Shown here: positions 16,099-24,726 of the stretch, piece by piece
How the letters are laid out: every line of letters starts with the position of its first letter
Position numbering within the stretch: the stretch's first letter is position 1
Origin: Chromobacterium aquaticum
GTDB lineage: Bacteria; Pseudomonadota; Gammaproteobacteria; Burkholderiales; Chromobacteriaceae
NCBI RefSeq assembly: GCF_021129195.1
Contig: NZ_JAJOHW010000054.1
Span: 1 to 34,488 of the forward strand
Reading direction: 5' to 3'
Length of the DNA: 34,488 bases
Translations under genes and position numbers: made by a program
The notes under the pieces: model-generated
Database searches by the model: none
Seen by the model: only the letters and a program-made list of their open reading frames with translations
Told to the model about the DNA's origin: nothing

Positions 16099-17217
16099 AT
16101 GGCTTCGATCTACCGTCTGCCGTCCACGCTGATGCGCGGAGGCACCAGCAAGGGTCTGTTCATCCGCTCCGACGCGCTGCCGGAGGACACCTCCACCTGG
16201 GAACGCATGTTGTTGCGCGCGATAGGCAGCCCGGACCCGCACGGCAAGCAGATCGACGGCCTGGGCACCGGCCGGGCCAGCACCAGCAAGGTGATGATAC
16301 TCAGCCCGTCGCGGCGCGACGATTGCGATGTCGATTGCCTGTTCGGCCATGTGTCGATTGAAGACGCGATGATCGATTGGTCCGGCAACTGCGGCAATCT
16401 CAGCGCCGCGGTGCCGCTGTTCGCGGTGATGGAAAAGCTGGTGGAACCACGCGACGGCGTCGCCGCCATCGGCATCTGGCAGGCCAATGTCGGCAAGCGC
16501 ATCGTCGCCGAACTGGAAATCATGCACGGCCAGCCGGTCTGGCAGGGAGACTACCACATCGACGGCGTAGCCTTCCCCGGCGCGCCGATCCGGCTGCGCT
16601 TCCTCGACCCGGCTGGCGGCAGCTCCGGCGAGCTGTTTCCCACCGGCAGATTGATAGACGAACTGGCGCTGCCGGATGGCAGCCATCTTGAAGCCACGCT
16701 GGTGGATGCCGGCAATCCCACGGTATTCGTGCGCGCGCGCGATTTCGGCCTCAAGGGCGACGAAGACATGGCGGCGCTGCCGGACAACACCCGCCACCGG
16801 CTGGAATGGGCGCGCGAAATCGCCGCCGTGGTCATGGGCCTGGCGCCCGACATCTTCGCCGCCCGGCGCGAACGGCCGGGCACGCCGCGGATCAGCCTGG
16901 TGTCGGAAAGCCGGGACGACGATTGCCAGATCAACGCGCGCATCATGACCTCCAGCCGCTCTTTGCACCATGCCTTCACCGGCACCGGCGCCATCGCGCT
17001 GGCCTGCGCCTGCGCCACGGAAGGCACGCTGCCGCAACAAATGGCCGGCGCGCCGGTGCGCGGCATGCCGCTGAGCTTCAGCCACGCCAGCGGCAAGCAA
17101 ACCGTGGAAGCGGTACTGGGACACTCCGTCGAATACGGCTGGAACATCAGCGAAGTGGTGATGACCCGCACCGCCAGGCCGCTGATGCGCGGCGAAGTCT
17201 ACATCCCGCTGGAGTAG
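16099..17217 (+). CDS. PrpF-family (DUF453) aconitate/oxalomesaconate isomerase
   Basis: A 372-residue protein of the PrpF/diaminopimelate-epimerase-like fold. Signatures are LMRGGTSKGLF near the N-terminus, K64 in GRASTSKVMIL, C98 in WSGNCGNLSAAV and HHAFTGTGAIALA near residue 300. K64 and C98 are my best match to the catalytic residues reported for PrpF. Known members are 2-methylaconitate isomerase (methylcitrate cycle) and 4-oxalomesaconate tautomerase (gallate degradation). Neither acnD/prpBC nor gallate genes are nearby, so the substrate cannot be assigned. ATG 16099 is 1 nt after the cca stop, so it is probably co-translated with a housekeeping gene. It meets the rhomboid-fusion gene tail to tail, with only 12 bp between the stops. 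Confidence 0.87.
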   Translation: MASIYRLPSTLMRGGTSKGLFIRSDALPEDTSTWERMLLRAIGSPDPHGKQIDGLGTGRASTSKVMILSPSRRDDCDVDCLFGHVSIEDAMIDWSGNCGNLSAAVPLFAVMEKLVEPRDGVAAIGIWQANVGKRIVAELEIMHGQPVWQGDYHIDGVAFPGAPIRLRFLDPAGGSSGELFPTGRLIDELALPDGSHLEATLVDAGNPTVFVRARDFGLKGDEDMAALPDNTRHRLEWAREIAAVVMGLAPDIFAARRERPGTPRISLVSESRDDDCQINARIMTSSRSLHHAFTGTGAIALACACATEGTLPQQMAGAPVRGMPLSFSHASGKQTVEAVLGHSVEYGWNISEVVMTRTARPLMRGEVYIPLE

Positions 17218-17229
17218 CGGGCCTGCGCG

Positions 17230-19221
17230 TCAAGGCAGCATGGGCCAGCCGGACTGCCGCAGGCGCTCTTTCGCGGCGGCCATCTGCTGCGGCGTGCGCA
17301 CATTGCAATACGCCTCTTCATTCTCGGCGACATAGGCCGCCGCATCCATGCTCTTGTCCAAGGCGAACAGAGTCACTCCATGTTCATGCACGCTCAGCAA
17401 GGTCTTGCCATCACGGCTGAACAAGAGCCGACGCGGTATGGAATCCACCGGGAACACGCCGACCGTGCTCAGGCTGCGGCGGCTCAACAAGCGGATCACG
17501 CCGCCGCTGTCCTTGTAGCTGGCCAGCCAGGCGCCGTCCGCGCTCGCCGCCAGCTTCTGCCAACCCTCGGCCTCACAATGCAGCCAGGCCTGGCGCGCCG
17601 CCAGCGGCTCGCCTTGATACTGCCACATCACATTGCCGCGCGTCGGCCACCACAGATTGCCGGCCGGATCCGCCGCCCAGTCATCCAGCGCGTCCGAGGG
17701 CAAGGTCAGCGGCTTGCCGCTAGGCTGCATCGAGCGCAGGTCCAATAGCTGCAGCGTATCCAGGCGCGCATCGCTCAACAGCAGCTTGTCGCCGGCGGCG
17801 TTCAGGCGCAGCAACGGCCTGTTGAAGCGCGCGCCCACTTCCTGGCTGGGCTCGCCCAAGCGCACGGGCTGGCCGATGACACGGCGCTGCGCCAAGTCCA
17901 GAGTGCTCAAGGTATTGTCGCCGGCATTGATCACATAGGCGCGCTGACCATCGCGGCTGAACAGCGCCTGACTCGGCAATCTGCCGGTGGCGAAACGGTG
18001 AACGATGCCGCCCGTCCGCAAATCCACCAAGGCCACCGCGTCGTTCGCCATCCCCGGCACCAAGGCCCAGCGTTCGTCCGGACTCAGCGCCACCGACCAC
18101 GCGCCGATGCCGCGGCACAGATTCTGGCCGCAAATGGCGTTCTTGGGCACCGGCAGTTTGGGGCCGGCTATGCTGCGCTCCAGCCGCTGCTGCCGCAGAT
18201 CCACCACCTCCAGGCTGTTTTGCTCGGTGTCGGCCAGATACAGGCGGGCGCCGTCCGCGCTCAATACCGCAGAACCGTACACCCCGCTCAGACTCAGCGG
18301 AATCTCCACGCCGGCCGCCTGCTCCTTGCTCACCGGCTTGGGCCGCGCCGCCCGCTCGCTGCGCGCCAACTCCACGCGCTGGGCTTTCTCCGCCTCCAGC
18401 CGCGCCTGCTCCAATTCCTCCTGCCGCTGCTGACGTATCTTGACCGCCATTTCACTCAGTTCATCGGAGCCCAGCGCCCGGCTCGCCGGCTGCGCTCCGG
18501 CCACGGCCGCGCCAGCCAAGGCGGCGAACATCACATGCCGCCGCAGCGGGCGCAAGTTCAGCCAGCCCAGCGCCCCCAGCGGCAAGCCCGTCAGAAGACC
18601 GCCGATATGGCAGGCCTGGTCCACGCCGGACACCATGAAGCCCATGCCCAGGTTCAGCAACACCACTTGCGCCAAGGCCTTGCCCCGCGAACCGCCCATG
18701 TCGGCGTCGCTGAGGCCGGCCACGCACAGAGCGCCGGCCAGGCCCATCAAGGCGCCGGATGCGCCCACGCTGGCCACCAGGCGGATGCTGCTCTGCATCA
18801 GCAGATTGGTCACAGGATGGGTGCCATGCCACCAGGCGCTGGTCAAACCAGCAGCCAGACCGGTGGCGAGATAAATCGCCAGGAAGCCGATGCCGCCGAA
18901 GCGTTTCTGCGCCAAGGGACCGATCAGCAGCAACATATACATATTGAGCAGCAGATGCACCGCGCCGCCATGCACGAACATGCTGCTGAACAGGCGCCAG
19001 CTGTCACCGCTCAAGGTGAACGGCGCCAGGTTGGCGCCCCACTCCACCAATTGTTCGGGGTCGGGCTCGGTCCAGGAAACGCCGCTAGCGCCCATCCAGA
19101 CATAAACGATCAGATTGGCGAGCACCAGGCCGATGGTGGCCCAATGCTGGCGCAGAATAGAAGAAATCCCGCCGTAGCGGGACTGGGAAGGGTCGAGCGC
19201 AGCTTCAGTCATGCGTGCCAT
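17230..19221 (-). CDS. rhomboid intramembrane serine protease fused to a beta-propeller
   Basis: A 663-residue fusion. Residues about 28-245 form a rhomboid protease: H89/N93 in HGGAVHLLLN for the oxyanion site, catalytic S155 in GASGALMG and catalytic H205 in CHIGGLLTG. A further hydrophobic segment (FAALAGAAVAGA, near 235-250) may be a seventh helix. A charged, probably coiled-coil linker follows (about 262-300, rich in Q, E, R). Residues about 310-640 hold YVTN/WD40-like blades such as GSAVLSADGARLYLAD, ALFSRDGQRAYVIN and RLLFSRDGKTLLSV. All protease residues are intact, so it should be active. With seven helices the propeller would face the periplasm. ATG 19221 has AGGACA before it; MTEAALD (19212) is an alternative start. 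No partner gene is evident. Confidence 0.9.
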   Translation of the reverse strand: MARMTEAALDPSQSRYGGISSILRQHWATIGLVLANLIVYVWMGASGVSWTEPDPEQLVEWGANLAPFTLSGDSWRLFSSMFVHGGAVHLLLNMYMLLLIGPLAQKRFGGIGFLAIYLATGLAAGLTSAWWHGTHPVTNLLMQSSIRLVASVGASGALMGLAGALCVAGLSDADMGGSRGKALAQVVLLNLGMGFMVSGVDQACHIGGLLTGLPLGALGWLNLRPLRRHVMFAALAGAAVAGAQPASRALGSDELSEMAVKIRQQRQEELEQARLEAEKAQRVELARSERAARPKPVSKEQAAGVEIPLSLSGVYGSAVLSADGARLYLADTEQNSLEVVDLRQQRLERSIAGPKLPVPKNAICGQNLCRGIGAWSVALSPDERWALVPGMANDAVALVDLRTGGIVHRFATGRLPSQALFSRDGQRAYVINAGDNTLSTLDLAQRRVIGQPVRLGEPSQEVGARFNRPLLRLNAAGDKLLLSDARLDTLQLLDLRSMQPSGKPLTLPSDALDDWAADPAGNLWWPTRGNVMWQYQGEPLAARQAWLHCEAEGWQKLAASADGAWLASYKDSGGVIRLLSRRSLSTVGVFPVDSIPRRLLFSRDGKTLLSVHEHGVTLFALDKSMDAAAYVAENEEAYCNVRTPQQMAAAKERLRQSGWPMLP

Positions 19222-19305
19222 TGTCCTGTTCTTAAACTTGCCGATTCAATATCCGGAAAGCATGATAAAGCAATTCGACAAAAATAAAAATCGGACGCTA
19301 TCAAA

Positions 19306-19860
19306 TCATGCCGCGGCGCTGCGCAGCGCTTGCTCCACCTGACGCAGCATGCGCCGACGGATCAGGCCGCTGACCGGCCGAATCAGATACCAGTACGGAG
19401 CGAAGCGCAGACGAGAAGCGGCATCCGGACAATGCACCCGGGTCTGCGTGGAAAGCCGCGTGCCGCGGTCGACCGCTTCGCAATGAAAGCTCAGCAATAG
19501 CCGCACGACTCCCGGCTCGCGAAAGGCGACAAAATCATCCAGGCCACCGATCTCGCGCAAGCCGAAATCGGCGCGCCAGAACTCGCCCACCAGGCCCAGC
19601 GTCAGCTCACTGTCACCGTCACGCGCCAGCGGCGTGAAGCTGTGCATGCCAAATGGCGGGCGATTGCCCGGCAAGGCGCCGCTCAAGCGGCCTGGCAGCT
19701 CGCGCAACGCCATGAAACGCCGCGCCCATGGGTCGTCCGCCGGCGCGACGCGCTGCACCGCGTCCAGCACCGAGGCCTCATCCGCCGCCAAAATGCGGGA
19801 ATGCGTCTCGACAAACTGATAGTTGGGCAGGATGCGCTCCGCCAGCGCGAACCTGGTCAT
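19306..19860 (-). CDS. uncharacterised START/SRPBCC-like protein
   Basis: A 184-residue soluble protein with no signal peptide. The pattern of alternating beta strands and a long C-terminal helix (RPVSGLIRRRMLRQVEQAL) resembles SRPBCC/polyketide-cyclase-like or DUF2867-type ligand-binding folds. Recognisable segments are FVETHSRILAAD at the start (a typical SRPBCC first strand) and APYWYLIRPVSGLIRR at the end. This is a fold impression, not a family match, and no catalytic residue is evident. The ATG at 19860 has AGGGGGAA close upstream. A repeat element (copy B) lies directly upstream of it. The 84-bp gap to the rhomboid-fusion gene is AT-rich and may hold that gene's promoter. Confidence 0.65.
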   Translation of the reverse strand: MTRFALAERILPNYQFVETHSRILAADEASVLDAVQRVAPADDPWARRFMALRELPGRLSGALPGNRPPFGMHSFTPLARDGDSELTLGLVGEFWRADFGLREIGGLDDFVAFREPGVVRLLLSFHCEAVDRGTRLSTQTRVHCPDAASRLRFAPYWYLIRPVSGLIRRRMLRQVEQALRSAAA

Positions 19861-19890
19861 ATCTTCCCCCTAGTCCAACGTTCTCAGAAC

Positions 19891-19972
19891 CTGTTTACGA
19901 TCTGCTGCGCCTGGAGGGGCGCTACACGGAGAGCAGGCCTTGTCTCGCCCTAGCCCACGAGAGCGTAAACAC
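19891..19972. repeat. inverted-repeat intergenic element, copy B
   Basis: A shorter, 82-bp relative of the element at 13759-13890, in the opposite orientation. Its ends lie in a 13-bp inverted repeat with one mismatch (GAACCTGTTTACG 19887-19899 and CGTAAACACGTTC 19964-19976). TCTGCTGCGC is at 19901-19910, 10 nt inside the CTGTT end as in copy A, and the complement of CGAGACAAGG is at 19938-19947, again matching copy A's distance from the other end. The centre is 50 bp shorter than in copy A and lacks the 9-bp hairpin. It lies between the START-like gene and the RNA methyltransferase gene. Confidence 0.65.
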
Positions 19973-19983
19973 GTTCACAATGC

Positions 19984-20784
19984 TCAGGATGAGCCTAATT
20001 CCAACTGCCTCACCCGCTCAAACAAACACACCGTCGCCGCCATCGCCACATTCAGCGATTCGGCATGCCCGGGCATCGGGATCCGCACCCGCGCGTCGGC
20101 CAGCGCCAGCGCCTCCGCGCTGACGCCGGCGCCCTCGTTGCCGAAAACAAAGGCCACCGGCCCGCGCAAATCCTGTGTGTACAAGGAAGTCGATCCTTCC
20201 AGGTGAGTGACCAGCTTGCGGCCCTCATAACCCGCCAGCTCGGCGCACAGATCGACCTGTTCATGGATATTCAGCGCGAAGTGCGCGCCCATGCCGGCGC
20301 GTAGCACCTTGGGGGAATAGACATCGACGCAGCCCTTGGACAACATCACCTCGCGGACCCCGGCCGCCGCGGCGCAGCGCAGAATGGTGCCGAGATTGCC
20401 CGGGTCCTGGATGTCCTCCAGCATTACCCGCGGCGCGGCGGCTGGGCTGGGCCGTGGCTGCGGCCGCGGGCACAAGGCCAGCAGCTCCCCGGCGCTGGCC
20501 AGCGCGGTGGCCTTGGCCAGCACCGCTTCCGGCACCGTGACCACCGTGGTCGGCGCATGCAGCCGCCGCAGCAGCGCGCCCACCTCCGCATGCGCCTGCG
20601 CCGCCTCGTTCAGATACACCCGCTCAGGAACGATGCCGGCCTCCAGGCAGGACTCGGTCAGGTGGATGCCTTCCAACAGCATCAGTTGCTGCTTGCGGCG
20701 CTCGCGCGGATTTTGCGCCAGGCGCGCCAATTGCTTGATCTCGTCGTTATGCGCCGAGGTGATGATTTTGCTGATGTACGACAT
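19984..20784 (-). CDS. TrmH/SpoU-family RNA 2'-O-methyltransferase
   Basis: A 266-residue SPOUT enzyme. An N-terminal substrate-binding domain (about 1-100, with RERRKQQLMLLEGIHL) precedes the knotted catalytic domain, which has all three SpoU motifs: LEDIQDPGNLGTILRCA, FVFGNEGAGVS and IPMPGHAESLNVAMAA. It uses S-adenosylmethionine to methylate a ribose in tRNA or 23S rRNA; the exact target cannot be read from sequence. RlmB/TsnR-type 23S rRNA enzymes are the nearest in architecture. The stop lies 5 nt before the HDOD gene's stop-side boundary upstream, so it is probably the last gene of the motA-motB-methyltransferase-HDOD run. No strong Shine-Dalgarno is seen before 20784. Confidence 0.92.
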   Translation of the reverse strand: MSYISKIITSAHNDEIKQLARLAQNPRERRKQQLMLLEGIHLTESCLEAGIVPERVYLNEAAQAHAEVGALLRRLHAPTTVVTVPEAVLAKATALASAGELLALCPRPQPRPSPAAAPRVMLEDIQDPGNLGTILRCAAAAGVREVMLSKGCVDVYSPKVLRAGMGAHFALNIHEQVDLCAELAGYEGRKLVTHLEGSTSLYTQDLRGPVAFVFGNEGAGVSAEALALADARVRIPMPGHAESLNVAMAATVCLFERVRQLELGSS

Positions 20785-20789
20785 GTGTG

Positions 20790-22115
20790 CTATTGCGGCA
20801 GCATGGTCAGGCGCGCCACTAAATCCTTGAATCGGTGATAACTGTCCTCGTCGATCACCTGGCCGCTATGGCCGTTGTCGACATAGAACACGCCGGACAA
20901 TGCATGCCCGACAAACAGAGTGATCAGGGCGAACTCACTATCCCCGATCTGTTCGAAAAACAGATCCTCATAGCGCCGCTCCAGTTGCTGGCGCACCGAG
21001 GCCGGCGCGTGGAAGCTCTGCGCCTTGCTGGTCAACAGCGCGAAGAAGGAGCCCGGCTCCAGCGCCAAAGGCAGCTTGCGCAGCGGATGGCCCTCGCTCA
21101 AGCCTAGTTGATAGCGCAGCTTGAGCGCATGCGCGTCCTGATCGTAACGGTAATACAGCACGCGCTCGAACTTGAGATCATTGGCCAGGTGGCGGATGGA
21201 TTCGCGTATCGCCTTCTCCATCTGCTCGGCATCGCTCAGCGCCGCGGTTTTCTGCAACGAGGGCCGCTTGTACTCCCCCTCCAGCATCAACAGGCTGCGC
21301 ACCGGATACCTATAGCCCACCGCCCGCGGATGGCGCGCCACCGACAGCGCCGCGTGCACCACCGCCTGGTAGGCCAGCTGCGGCGCGCAGCCTATCAACT
21401 TGGCCGCGGCGTCCACGCCCACCTGCCAAGTACTGCGCCAGCAGCCCTGCTCCAAGGAGTTGGCGGTGGCCATCGCCAGGCGCAGCAGCTGGCGGCGCTT
21501 GGTCGGGCTGCCCGGCCCCAGCAGAGCGTTCAGCCCCACCGGCAGCGGCATCAGCTTGATGAATTGCTCCAGCACCTGAGCGTAATCGCACTGGAAGGTA
21601 TCCGACACTTCCTGCAGCAGCGGGCGATAGGGCAGCTGATTGCGCTGCATCATGAACAGGCAGGCGGGCAGATTGTACAGCAAGGCGGCGACGAAACAGT
21701 CCTCCACCTTGTGATCGCCCATCAGGGACAGCCACTCCTTGACCAGCAAGGCCGCCACGCGCGAGCGCCCCAGCCAGTCGCCCACCGCTTCCAACACCTC
21801 CTCGTCCAGCTTGCCCGGCTCCGCCTCCAACGCGGCGACGCGGCCAAAGCGGTTGGTCACCGCTTCCAGCCCCATCAGCAGCAGTGTCTGCTCCACCGAG
21901 GGAATGCTTTCATTACGCTGCAACGCGCGCGAACCGCCGACCACCCGCGCCAGATCCAGCAGCAGGAAGGGGTCGGACAGGCAAAGATTGGCAAGATCAG
22001 TGAAATTGATCAGGTCGCTGTGGCGAGCGCAAATATCTTTCAGCTCGCCCAACGTATCGGGCAGAATCGGCCAGCGCCGTTCGGCGATGGACTTGATCCA
22101 GTTAGCAAGCTCCAT
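20790..22115 (-). CDS. HDOD-domain signalling protein with GAF-like C-terminal domain
   Basis: A 441-residue cytoplasmic protein. Residues about 15-250 form an HDOD domain, an HD-like fold without catalytic HD residues; typical segments are LANLCLSDPFLLLDLARVV, SVEQTLLLMGLEAV and CFVAALLYNLPACLFM. Residues about 280-441 resemble a GAF sensor (RHLANDLKFERVLYYRYD; LSGVFYVDNG). HDOD proteins act as regulatory or scaffold proteins in motility, c-di-GMP and stress signalling. The gene starts 14 nt inside the 3' end of the methyltransferase gene and lies downstream of motAB, so a motility link is plausible by context only. The start has no clear Shine-Dalgarno, consistent with translational coupling. 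Confidence 0.87.
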   Translation of the reverse strand: MELANWIKSIAERRWPILPDTLGELKDICARHSDLINFTDLANLCLSDPFLLLDLARVVGGSRALQRNESIPSVEQTLLLMGLEAVTNRFGRVAALEAEPGKLDEEVLEAVGDWLGRSRVAALLVKEWLSLMGDHKVEDCFVAALLYNLPACLFMMQRNQLPYRPLLQEVSDTFQCDYAQVLEQFIKLMPLPVGLNALLGPGSPTKRRQLLRLAMATANSLEQGCWRSTWQVGVDAAAKLIGCAPQLAYQAVVHAALSVARHPRAVGYRYPVRSLLMLEGEYKRPSLQKTAALSDAEQMEKAIRESIRHLANDLKFERVLYYRYDQDAHALKLRYQLGLSEGHPLRKLPLALEPGSFFALLTSKAQSFHAPASVRQQLERRYEDLFFEQIGDSEFALITLFVGHALSGVFYVDNGHSGQVIDEDSYHRFKDLVARLTMLPQ

Positions 22116-22845
22116 GTGGGTGGCGCCAGATCAGTAGTTCGGTTTGCAAAGCGCCTCCCAGCGGGATGCGTTCATCGGGTTCTACATCGGGAACGGCGAA
22201 GGTATTGCTGACCAGCAGGCTGCCTGGCCGGCCTTCGGCCAGGAACTTGCGCCAGACGCGCGCCATCGGCTCCGGGGACAGAAACACGTATACCGCATCA
22301 TAACCGCCCCAAGGCTCGCGCCAGAAACTGCCGCAGGCGAACTCCACCCCTTGCGGACGCTGCTCCAGCCACCAGCGCGCGCGCGCCAGCGCCCAGCTGC
22401 CCCAAGCGTTTTCCAGCGCCCTCACCCGCAAATCCGGCCGCAACCGGTTCAGCCGCACCGCCAGCCTGCCATCGCCGCAACCGGCCTCCAGCAGCGCCGC
22501 GCGCTCCGGCAGCAGGCCTGCCAGCCGTTCCGCGGCCTGCGCCGACGATCGGTACAAGGGCACGCGTTCCAGCACCGCGTTGCGGCCCAGCGCGAAGGTC
22601 AGCGCCAGGCCCAGCAAATACACCCAGGACGGCAAGGCCGCCTGCTGCATCAGCGCCAGCGCCGGCACGAACAGGCCGTGCAATAAACGCTGCCAACCGG
22701 GCAGACGCATGAAAATGGCCAAGGCCGCCGCGCACAAGCCCTGCAATATCGCCCAGCCCAGCGGCTGCGCCGCCGGCGCGACGAAATACATGGCCACAAC
22801 CGCCACCAGCAACTGCAAGCCGAGATGGCGCAGCCGGCTCAGCAA
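22102..22845 (-). CDS. membrane-anchored class I SAM-dependent methyltransferase-like protein
   Basis: A 247-residue protein from a TTG at 22845, chosen because GGGAGG lies 7 nt before it; another TTG at 22851 has only 1 nt of spacing. The N-terminal third holds three to four hydrophobic helices (LLVAVVAMYFVAPAA; WAILQGLCAAALAIFM; WVYLLGLALTFALG). A soluble domain follows, with the SAM-binding glycine motif LLEAGCGDGRLAVRL (near 115-130), VRALENAW and YDAVYVFLSP. The fold is a truncated class I methyltransferase, and the product or substrate is unknown. Similar membrane-tethered methyltransferases sit beside motility genes in some betaproteobacteria, but I cannot assign a role. It follows motB by 16 nt and overlaps the HDOD gene. 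Confidence 0.78.
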   Translation of the reverse strand: MLSRLRHLGLQLLVAVVAMYFVAPAAQPLGWAILQGLCAAALAIFMRLPGWQRLLHGLFVPALALMQQAALPSWVYLLGLALTFALGRNAVLERVPLYRSSAQAAERLAGLLPERAALLEAGCGDGRLAVRLNRLRPDLRVRALENAWGSWALARARWWLEQRPQGVEFACGSFWREPWGGYDAVYVFLSPEPMARVWRKFLAEGRPGSLLVSNTFAVPDVEPDERIPLGGALQTELLIWRHPHGAC

Positions 22846-22861
22846 GCCCAAGCCTCCCGCT

Positions 22862-23791
22862 TCATTTGGCCGGAGCTTCCGCCGGCGTGGCGGCCGGTTC
22901 GGCTTCGCCCTCGGTCGGACCGCCGATGACTTCCTGATTCATCTGCGGCTTATAGCCGTCGTTGAGGATATTGCTTTCCGCTTCCTTGTTCAGCACCACG
23001 ATGGCGATACGGCGGTTTTCCGGGCTGAACACATTGGTCTTGACCAGCGGATTGGCCGAGGCCAGGCCCACCACGCGCAGCACCTTGTTGTCCTGCAAGC
23101 CGCCGGCCACCAGTTCGCGCCGCGCCGCGTTGGCACGGTCGGCGGACAACTCCCAGTTGCTGTAGCCGCCCTGGCCGCTGCCAAAGGGCTTGGCATCGGT
23201 ATGGCCGGAGATGCTGATCTTGTTCGGCATCATGTTCAACTCCTTGGCCAGCTGCTGCAGCAGCACGCGGGTATGCGGCAGCATGCGCGAACTGCCGGAA
23301 TCGAACATCGAGCGGTTCTGCTCATCGACGATCTGTATCTTCAAGCCATCCGGCGTGATTTCCAGCTTGAGCTGGTTCTTGTATTCCTTGAGCAGTTCGC
23401 TGTGATCCACCGTGCTCTGAATCTTGTTCTGCAACTGCTCCATCGACGCTTGCTCACGCTGCTTGCGCATGATCTCATCTTGCGGCGAGCCGGATTTGTT
23501 GACCTGGCCGGTCTGCTTGGTCAAATCATTGCCGCCGCCCTTGATCACCGAAGTGGCGTCGCCGGCGCCGGCGCCGCCGGACAGCGCCACCTTCAGCGGC
23601 GTCTTGAAGTACTCGGCGATGCCGTTGAGCGTGCCCTGCGAGGCCGAGCCCAGCAGCCACATCAACAGGAAGAACGCCATCATCGCGGTCACGAAGTCGG
23701 CATAGGCGATTTTCCAGGCGCCGCCATGGTGGCCGTGGCCGCCCTTCTTGATGCGTTTGACGATGATGGGCCGTTGCGATTCGTCAGCCAT
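22862..23791 (-). CDS. motB: flagellar motor stator protein MotB
   Basis: A 309-residue inner-membrane protein. A short cytoplasmic N-terminus (IIVKRIKKGGHGHHGGAWK) precedes one helix containing D32 in IAYADFVTAMMAFF, at the same position as the proton-binding Asp32 of E. coli MotB. A linker with a plug segment follows, then an OmpA-like peptidoglycan-binding domain (about 160-280) with ISGHTDAKPFG, NWELSADRANAARREL and ENRRIAIVVLN. The C-terminus is Pro/Ala-rich. The conserved Asp suggests a proton-driven stator. The gene starts 14 nt after the motA stop, so the pair is co-translated. Confidence 0.97.
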   Translation of the reverse strand: MADESQRPIIVKRIKKGGHGHHGGAWKIAYADFVTAMMAFFLLMWLLGSASQGTLNGIAEYFKTPLKVALSGGAGAGDATSVIKGGGNDLTKQTGQVNKSGSPQDEIMRKQREQASMEQLQNKIQSTVDHSELLKEYKNQLKLEITPDGLKIQIVDEQNRSMFDSGSSRMLPHTRVLLQQLAKELNMMPNKISISGHTDAKPFGSGQGGYSNWELSADRANAARRELVAGGLQDNKVLRVVGLASANPLVKTNVFSPENRRIAIVVLNKEAESNILNDGYKPQMNQEVIGGPTEGEAEPAATPAEAPAK

Positions 23792-23805
23792 GATGTCCCC
23801 GTCGC

Positions 23806-24663
23806 TTATTTCTTGGCCTGTTTCACATGGTCTTCCAGTTCCTTGAAGGACGGACGATCATGCGAAGCCAGCACCTTGCGGCCGAATTCCACCGCCACTT
23901 GCGGCGCATAGCCGTTGAGGCTGGCCAGGATGGTGACCTTGATGGTTTGGTAGACCCGGGTGCCGTCACCCAGCTTGTGCTCGAGAATGGTGGCCAGCGG
24001 GCCGACAAAGCCGTAAGCCAGCAAGATACCGAGGAAGGTGCCCACCAGCGCGTGGGCGATCAGCATGCCCAGTTCCGACGGCGGCGCGCCCACCGACTCC
24101 ATGGTATGCACCACCCCCATCACCGCCGCCACGATACCGAAGGCCGGCAGACCGTCGGCCAGGCCCTTGACCGCGTTGACCGGCACCTCGCCCTCGTGAT
24201 GGTGGGTTTCGATTTCCACATCCATCAGGTTCTCGATTTCGAAGGCGTTGAGGTTGCCGCCCACCATCAGGCGCAGATAGTCGCAGATGAATTCCACCAC
24301 GTGATGGTCATGCAAGACCGTGGTGTATTTGGAAAAGACAGGGCTGGCTTCCGGGTTCTCGACATCGGCCTCGATGGACATCAGGCCTTCCTTGCGCACC
24401 TTGGTCAGAATCTCGAACAGCAGCGAGAACAGTTCCATGTAGAAGGCCTTGCCGTAAGGCGAGCCCTTGAACACGGTGGGGAAGGCTTTCATGGTCGCCT
24501 TCAACGGCGCGCCGCCGTTGGCCACCACGAAGGCGCCGAGCGCGGCGCCGGCGATCATCACCACCTCCAGCGGCTGCATCAACGCGGCGAGATGCCCCCC
24601 CGCAGCGACGAATCCCCCCAGCACGGAGCCCAGAATAATGAGGTAGCCGATTCCGACGAACAT
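23806..24663 (-). CDS. motA: flagellar motor stator protein MotA
   Basis: A 285-residue inner-membrane protein of the MotA/TolQ/ExbB family with four helices. The first pair is at the N-terminus (FVGIGYLIILGSVLGGFVAAGGHLAALM; VVMIAGAALGAFVVANG) and the second pair at about 170-225 (GIVAAVMGVVHTM; ALVGTFLGILLAYGFVGPLA). Between them lies the charged cytoplasmic loop that contacts FliG of the rotor. With MotB it forms the proton-driven stator. ATG 24663 has AGGA upstream. The pair stands apart from the main flagellar operons here, with a short AT-rich leader (24664-24743). I looked for a sigma-28 promoter there and could not find a convincing match. Confidence 0.97.
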   Translation of the reverse strand: MFVGIGYLIILGSVLGGFVAAGGHLAALMQPLEVVMIAGAALGAFVVANGGAPLKATMKAFPTVFKGSPYGKAFYMELFSLLFEILTKVRKEGLMSIEADVENPEASPVFSKYTTVLHDHHVVEFICDYLRLMVGGNLNAFEIENLMDVEIETHHHEGEVPVNAVKGLADGLPAFGIVAAVMGVVHTMESVGAPPSELGMLIAHALVGTFLGILLAYGFVGPLATILEHKLGDGTRVYQTIKVTILASLNGYAPQVAVEFGRKVLASHDRPSFKELEDHVKQAKK

Positions 24664-24726
24664 GCGTCAAGTCCTGTCTTTGTGATTTTTCGGATCGCTG
24701 CGTTTTCCATTACAGCACGACTTTTA

